From the NCBI GenBank assembly GCA_017510925.1, contig JAFWLT010000009.1:1-46025 (forward strand): a stretch of 46,025 nucleotides of DNA, written 5' to 3'. The notes beneath the pieces are model-generated. The model was not told the origin of the DNA, ran no database searches, and saw only the letters and a program-made list of their open reading frames with translations. This DNA is from Candidatus Saccharimonadota bacterium (GTDB lineage Bacteria; Patescibacteriota; Saccharimonadia; Saccharimonadales; Saccharimonadaceae). A program made the position numbers and the translations under genes. Every line of letters begins with the position of its first letter. Positions within the stretch are counted from its first letter, which is position 1. Positions 43,148 through 46,025 of this stretch are shown here, piece by piece.

Positions 43148-43172
43148 GGGCTAAAATTTGGCCCATTTTTTT
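43148..43172 (+). terminator. Second terminator after the sRNA
   Basis: GGGC, an 8-nt loop rich in A/T, then GCCC followed by eight T on the plus strand. Confidence 0.5.
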
Positions 43173-43175
43173 TGG

Positions 43176-43222
43176 CATAAAAAATGGTGGGGATATGTGG
43201 ACTTGATTCGAAGAACAAGTCC
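43176..43222 (-). repeat. T-arm-like hairpin fused to a copy of the tRNA-Ile 3' end
   Basis: On the minus strand GGACTTG, loop TTCTTCGAAT, CAAGTCC, then an exact 31-nt copy (43176-43206 against 43242-43272) of the T-arm 3' half, acceptor 3' strand and CCA of tRNA-Ile plus 9 nt downstream. The offset is 66 nt. The loop is identical to that at 28415-28424, while the stem differs by one base pair that follows the host tRNA. Confidence 0.8.
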
Positions 43223-43250
43223 TGGTTATTAGTTTTATAGACATAAAAAA

Positions 43251-43327
43251 TGGTGGGGATATGTGGACTTGAACCACAGACCTCGTCATTATCAGTGACG
43301 CGCTCTAACCAGCTGAGCTATATCCCC
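43251..43327 (-). tRNA. tRNA-Ile (GAT), CCA encoded
   Basis: 77 nt on the minus strand: acceptor GGGGATA/TATCCCC, anticodon loop CTGATAA with GAT, T loop TTCAAGT, encoded CCA. It follows tRNA-Ala by 3 nt in the same transcript. Confidence 0.95.
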
Positions 43328-43330
43328 ACG

Positions 43331-43407
43331 TGGTGGAGTAACAGGGATTCAAACCCTGGACCTCTGCCTTGCAAAGGCAGCGCTCTAATCAACTGAGCTA
43401 TTACCCC
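43331..43407 (-). tRNA. tRNA-Ala (TGC), CCA encoded
   Basis: 77 nt on the minus strand. The acceptor stem GGGGTAA/TTACTCC carries the G3-U70 pair that identifies alanine tRNAs. Anticodon loop TTTGCAA with TGC, encoded CCA. A likely -10 (TATAAA) lies just upstream at 43413-43418. Confidence 0.95.
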
Positions 43408-43478
43408 AAGTTTATAAGGTGCCCTTTTATTTTACACCAAATCCCCTAAAAATGCAAGTTTTATGTTATAATGAGGTT

Positions 43479-43715
43479 ATGGATTTTACTTTTAGCATCG
43501 GATGGGTATTCGGGGGGCTAGTAATCGCTGCGATTGGTGGGGCAATTGTGGTATTTTATCAAAAGATCGCCGATAATATGGCAAACGGTGTGTCTTCTTA
43601 TGACAAGGTGAAATTATTTGGCGTAATCACCGTAGTAGTGGGGCTTTTAATTGCAATGAATCTCCACACTTTGATTTTGACTATTTTGGTAAATATTATC
43701 AGAGGTGGTAAATAG
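43479..43715 (+). CDS. Small two-helix membrane protein, unknown
   Basis: 78 aa. Two hydrophobic helices (about 8-27 and 47-70) separated by a short polar loop (YQKIADNMANGVSSYDKVK). Resembles the small integral membrane proteins of pilin/TrbC-like size only in topology, so no function is claimed. ATG 43479 is chosen because TATAAT ends 6 nt upstream (leaderless). It ends adjacent to the convergent methylase gene. Confidence 0.65.
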   Translation: MDFTFSIGWVFGGLVIAAIGGAIVVFYQKIADNMANGVSSYDKVKLFGVITVVVGLLIAMNLHTLILTILVNIIRGGK

Positions 43716-44240
43716 CTATTGCCAGAGAATTTGGCGAGTCCATTCGTACATCGCAATAGCTGCTGCTGCACCAACATTAACGGAGCGCGTGGAGCCAAAG
43801 GACTCAATATAACGCGTATCGGCCACGTGATCTAGTAGTTCTTCTGTAATACCGTTATTCTCGGAGCCAAAGATCAAGGTGGTATTTTTGGTAAATTTTT
43901 TCTCGTGGAGAGGTTTTGAGCCTTTGGTGTTATTTTCTATGGCCACCAATTCTCTGTTTTCTTGGGTCTTTAGAAAATCTTCTAGAGAGGCGTGGTGAAC
44001 AATTTCTAGATATTTATCTGTACACATAGCTCCACGGCGATTATATTTTTTGCGCCCAATAATATGAACTCTAGAAGCATTAAAAGAGTTAGCTGTTCTA
44101 ACGATTGAGCCAATATTAAAATCGTGTTCAACGTTTTCGATGGCGATCTCTAGTGAGTTACGAGTTTTTGAAAGCTCGTCTTTAACTTGTTCGTTTTCTA
44201 ACCCCTTAAATTTATCAATCAAATTCCTTGTATCTTCCAT
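43716..44240 (-). CDS. SpoU/TrmH family RNA 2'-O-methyltransferase
   Basis: 175 aa, the SPOUT domain with little else. Motif 1 DFNIGSIVRTANSFNA, motif 2 LIFGSENNGITEELL and motif 3 RSVNVGAAAAIAMYEWTRQ build the trefoil-knot SAM site. Methylates a ribose in tRNA or rRNA; the target is not decided by sequence. ATG 44240 is chosen since homology starts shortly after it and TATAAT lies 9 nt upstream; the longer open frame runs into the promoter. Confidence 0.88.
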   Translation of the reverse strand: MEDTRNLIDKFKGLENEQVKDELSKTRNSLEIAIENVEHDFNIGSIVRTANSFNASRVHIIGRKKYNRRGAMCTDKYLEIVHHASLEDFLKTQENRELVAIENNTKGSKPLHEKKFTKNTTLIFGSENNGITEELLDHVADTRYIESFGSTRSVNVGAAAAIAMYEWTRQILWQ

Positions 44241-44272
44241 TGTGATATAATTATACCAGTAAAGGAGGTAAA

Positions 44273-44635
44273 ATGGAATTTGATGAGTACCAAAAACAGG
44301 CGATGACGACGGACCTTGGGATTGATAATATGGGTGAAGTGATGACAAAAAAGACCTTAAATGTGCCCGAGTTTATTGATAAGGTACTAGGGCTCTCTGG
44401 TGAATCAGGTGAATTTGCCGACAAAGTTAAAAAAATTATGCGCGACAAACGGGGGGATTTTACCGAAGAAGAACGGACTGAACTTTTGAAGGAACTCGGT
44501 GATGTGCTCTGGTATGTGGCAGAGGTTTCCATCTACCTAGATACACCGATGAGCGAGCTCGCTAAGATGAATCTGGACAAGCTCGCTAGCAGAAAAAAAC
44601 GTGGCACCCTAGTAGGCGCCGGAGATAACAGATAA
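44273..44635 (+). CDS. MazG-like nucleotide pyrophosphohydrolase
   Basis: 120 aa. All-alpha NTP-PPase: GLSGESGEFADKVKKI (the ExxE half) and ELGDVLWYVAEVS (the ExxD half), then NLDKLASRKKRG. Hydrolyses (d)NTPs to monophosphates and may clean the nucleotide pool. AAAGGAGG sits 4 nt before the ATG, and a divergent promoter is shared with the methylase. A strong terminator follows. Confidence 0.85.
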   Translation: MEFDEYQKQAMTTDLGIDNMGEVMTKKTLNVPEFIDKVLGLSGESGEFADKVKKIMRDKRGDFTEEERTELLKELGDVLWYVAEVSIYLDTPMSELAKMNLDKLASRKKRGTLVGAGDNR

Positions 44636-44638
44636 AAT

Positions 44639-44669
44639 TAAAGCCGGTCAATGATATGACCGGCTTTTT
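44639..44669. terminator. Terminator after the MazG-like gene
   Basis: AAAGCCGGTCA and TGACCGGCTTT form an 11-bp stem with a short loop, followed by TTTTT. The minus direction is also A/T-flanked, so it may serve the convergent gene too. Confidence 0.8.
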
Positions 44670-44684
44670 GTTGACGATTATGAT

Positions 44685-44993
44685 TTATTGAAGCTGTTGT
44701 TCCTGATACTGTGACCACGGTGTCCTTATGGGACTTACGATGCAAGGGTCTTTCCCCTCAAGGCGTCTTTTCTCTCTTACGGCTGCAATATTCAATATAG
44801 CATATATTGCTTTCCGAGGGTTTTCGGTCCTGAAGAGTTTGAGATCATCCCTGAGACCCAGATCATCCAGTAACTGGTACTGCTCGGCTTCGGTGAAATG
44901 TTCGTCATAGTCCTCCTGAAGAGGAAAAATTGATCTGGTGTTGATGAACTTCATCAATTTCGCCATTGCCTCTTTTCTTGTGCTTTCTACCAT
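44685..44993 (-). CDS. Hypothetical protein
   Basis: 102 aa. Mostly helical and charged (MVESTRKEAMAKLMKF, TEAEQYQLLDDLGLRDDLK, YAILNIAAVREKRRLEGKD), with no membrane segment or known motif. ATG 44993 is preferred over GTG 45002 because AGGAGG lies 8 nt upstream. An upstream promoter (TAGACA-17-TATAAT, 45061-45089) and a small CAAC/GTTG hairpin precede it. I do not recognise the family. Confidence 0.6.
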   Translation of the reverse strand: MVESTRKEAMAKLMKFINTRSIFPLQEDYDEHFTEAEQYQLLDDLGLRDDLKLFRTENPRKAIYAILNIAAVREKRRLEGKDPCIVSPIRTPWSQYQEQQLQ

Positions 44994-45060
44994 TTGTCCC
45001 ACCTCCTAGAAAAAAGATAATCGTCGTATAAAACTACTTCAACTATTCGTTGATAGTACC

Positions 45061-45089
45061 ATTATAGCATAAAAACTATGATTTGTCTA
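45061..45089 (-). promoter_or_regulatory. Promoter of the 44685-44993 gene
   Basis: Minus strand TAGACA (45084-45089), 17 nt, TGCTATAAT (-10 at 45061-45066). It overlaps the last codon of the upstream gene. Confidence 0.65.
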
Positions 45090-45338
45090 GTCCTTGATGT
45101 GTTTTAGGGCTTCTTCACGAGCTTTTCTGGCTGTTTCTGGATCGAATTCTGGGATATCATCCTCTTCGTCGCCGTAATCGTATTTTTCTCCATCTGGGTA
45201 ATAGCCTCTTTCTCTCCACACTTCATCTGGATCTTTTTTTCGAGGTTTATAGCCAGTAGTATCAAGGCGTCCGTAGCCATTTCCGGTTGGCTCTTCTCTG
45301 TCTCTAAATTCCATTAATGCTTCTTTTACTCTCCCCAT
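45087..45338 (-). CDS. Small acidic hypothetical protein
   Basis: 83 aa, highly charged and Tyr/Gly-rich (YYPDGEKYDYGDEEDDIPEF), probably disordered, with a helical end (ETARKAREEALKHIKD). AAGGAGG lies 9 nt before the ATG, and TATAAT sits about 30 nt upstream. No family recognised. Confidence 0.55.
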   Translation of the reverse strand: MGRVKEALMEFRDREEPTGNGYGRLDTTGYKPRKKDPDEVWRERGYYPDGEKYDYGDEEDDIPEFDPETARKAREEALKHIKD

Positions 45339-45387
45339 TGGTGGATACCTCCTTTTTTATTATTATAGCAAATTTTTTGCAAAAGAA

Positions 45388-45414
45388 AATCGCCCCCTAA
45401 TTGTGGGGGCGACC
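45388..45414 (-). terminator. Terminator overlapping the stop of the next gene
   Basis: Minus strand TCGCCCCC, a 7-nt loop and GGGGGCGA followed by TTTTC. The loop contains the stop codon region of the gene at 45397-45684. Confidence 0.7.
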
Positions 45415-45684
45415 AAAGTGCGTGGTATGATTTATATTCTGATACGGTGGGTTGTAAACTGGTTTAACGGCTTTTTTGAGTGTAACTCCTCTCTTTAATT
45501 CTCTGCTATGGACCTTTTGATAAGCTTCTTTTGCAGCATTATCGAAACTACCAAAGTGGAACGGGTAGTCGTTGGGGTTAGGCATAGCAGGGTCGTTTCT
45601 AAAGTCAGATGGAGTGACCTGACGGCCGAGTTCCTCTGTTTTATTTAATAACTTTTCAAACAATTCCTCCCTAGACGCGTTCAT
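45397..45684 (-). CDS. Stand-alone homing-endonuclease-associated repeat-like protein
   Basis: 95 aa. ELFEKLLNKTEELGRQVTPS followed by DFRNDPAMPNPNDYPFHFGS and FDNAAKEAY fits the helical DNA-binding repeat found beside HNH endonucleases. No nuclease domain is present. The C-terminus is basic and His-rich. AGAGGTGAT lies upstream of the ATG. It may bind DNA; the role is unknown. Confidence 0.5.
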   Translation of the reverse strand: MNASREELFEKLLNKTEELGRQVTPSDFRNDPAMPNPNDYPFHFGSFDNAAKEAYQKVHSRELKRGVTLKKAVKPVYNPPYQNINHTTHFGRPHN

Positions 45685-45799
45685 TTCATCACCTCTTTTC
45701 TAAGTGAGCCTCATACCAGTTTAAAATGCCGTATCCCAACCTATACCTATTTATATTATACCATATTTTTGCAAAAAATGGAAGAGTGAAACAAAAAAA

Positions 45800-45828
45800 C
45801 CACCTTTTTAGGGGTGGTTTTAGAGTTT
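45800..45828 (-). terminator. Terminator of the 16S rRNA transcript
   Basis: Minus strand AAACCACC, an 8-nt loop and GGTGGTTTTTTT. It lies about 170 nt after the 16S 3' end, before any 23S gene. Confidence 0.75.
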
Positions 45829-45992
45829 AACAATTTGGTTGTGCAATCATTATCTCAAGTTCCGTGTTAGCTTAATGCTACGTCTGGTAAAACCAGAGTT
45901 GTTATGATTCAAGCTTGCTAATCATAACACGTATTCCGACCTGACTATCTGCGACAGATAAATCCGTTTCAGACGTCTAATTCCTTCTCAAG
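45829..45992 (-). other. 16S rRNA 3' trailer with processing stems
   Basis: No ORF. On the minus strand a perfect 9-bp stem GTTATGATT/AATCATAAC (45901-45928) and the smaller TCTGGT/ACCAGA (45883-45897) and TAGC/GCTA stems look like RNase III or trailer structures. No tRNA is embedded here. Confidence 0.5.
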
Positions 45993-46025
45993 AAAGGAGG
46001 TAATCCATCGACACGTTCTCGTACC
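45993..46025 (-). rRNA. 16S rRNA, 3' end only (partial)
   Basis: On the minus strand the window begins inside helix 45 (GGTACG-AGAA-CGTGTC) and ends GATGGATTACCTCCTTT, the anti-Shine-Dalgarno tail of 16S rRNA. The rest of the gene lies beyond the window. The tail matches the AAGGAGG sites seen upstream of many genes here. Confidence 0.9.

Overview
The window reads as a chromosomal segment of a Candidatus Saccharibacteria (TM7)-like member of the Patescibacteria/CPR. This is inferred from gene content: short versions of core genes, large FISUMP-module surface proteins, a TraG/VirD4-like ATPase, KGG-repeat and DUF5663-like small proteins, a sigma region 4/HARE-HTH regulator, and a 16S 3' end reading GGATTACCTCCTTT. 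TGA is used as a normal stop (the ROK gene ends in TGA), so the UGA-glycine code of Gracilibacteria and Absconditabacteria is not in use.

Layout. 1-2433: the end of a structured RNA with a terminator, then topA. 2441-6861: a FISUMP surface protein, a Tim44-like membrane protein and a sigma4/HARE regulator. 6894-9857: a T4SS-coupling-like ATPase. 10082-10319: a 238-bp imperfect palindrome. 10553-17870 (minus): a division/cell-wall cluster in the order rsmH, 22-codon ORF, hairpin array, ftsL, ftsI, mraY, ftsW, murG, ftsQ. 17901-18465: a structured leader or RNA, a DnaA-box pair and a second palindrome, ahead of a solitary KwaB-like (DUF4868) gene. 19470-28220: CYTH, an orphan RNA, recJ, a winged helix, priA, an N-formylglutamate amidohydrolase-like gene, def-fmt, a DUF5663-like gene and infB. 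28306-29101: tRNA-Asn with a duplicated 3' end, DUF1653, a small RNA and two tiny ORFs. 29102-32950: a 1282-residue FISUMP protein. 33016-41397: an ABC-2 exporter, a small membrane exporter, a GT2 glycosyltransferase, an acyl-CoA ligase, a large helical protein with a DUF5663-like partner, a palindromic terminator and rpsA. 41551-45684: a ROK protein and Zn-peptidase, a KGG protein, an orphan sRNA, tRNA-Ile and tRNA-Ala, a SpoU methylase, MazG and small unknown genes. 45993-46025: the 3' end of 16S rRNA, followed by a terminator and no 23S.

How the genes work together. The dcw block covers septal peptidoglycan synthesis (MraY, MurG, FtsW, FtsI, FtsL, FtsQ) plus RsmH. def, fmt, infB, rpsA, the tRNAs and 16S serve translation. 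topA, priA and recJ serve DNA maintenance. The two FISUMP proteins, the Tim44-like protein and the TraG-like ATPase are candidates for cell-surface or host-contact functions.

Regulation. About a dozen genes have a TATAAT box 6-7 nt upstream of the start codon, which predicts leaderless mRNAs. Others have AAGGAGG ribosome binding sites. Promoters with -35 and -10 boxes 17 nt apart are easy to see and reveal several small RNA genes. The most unusual features are two tRNA genes, each followed at a 65-66-nt period by a copy of its own 3' end fused to a T-arm-like hairpin whose stem covaries with the host tRNA; a structured RNA upstream of rsmH; and a family of long palindromes.
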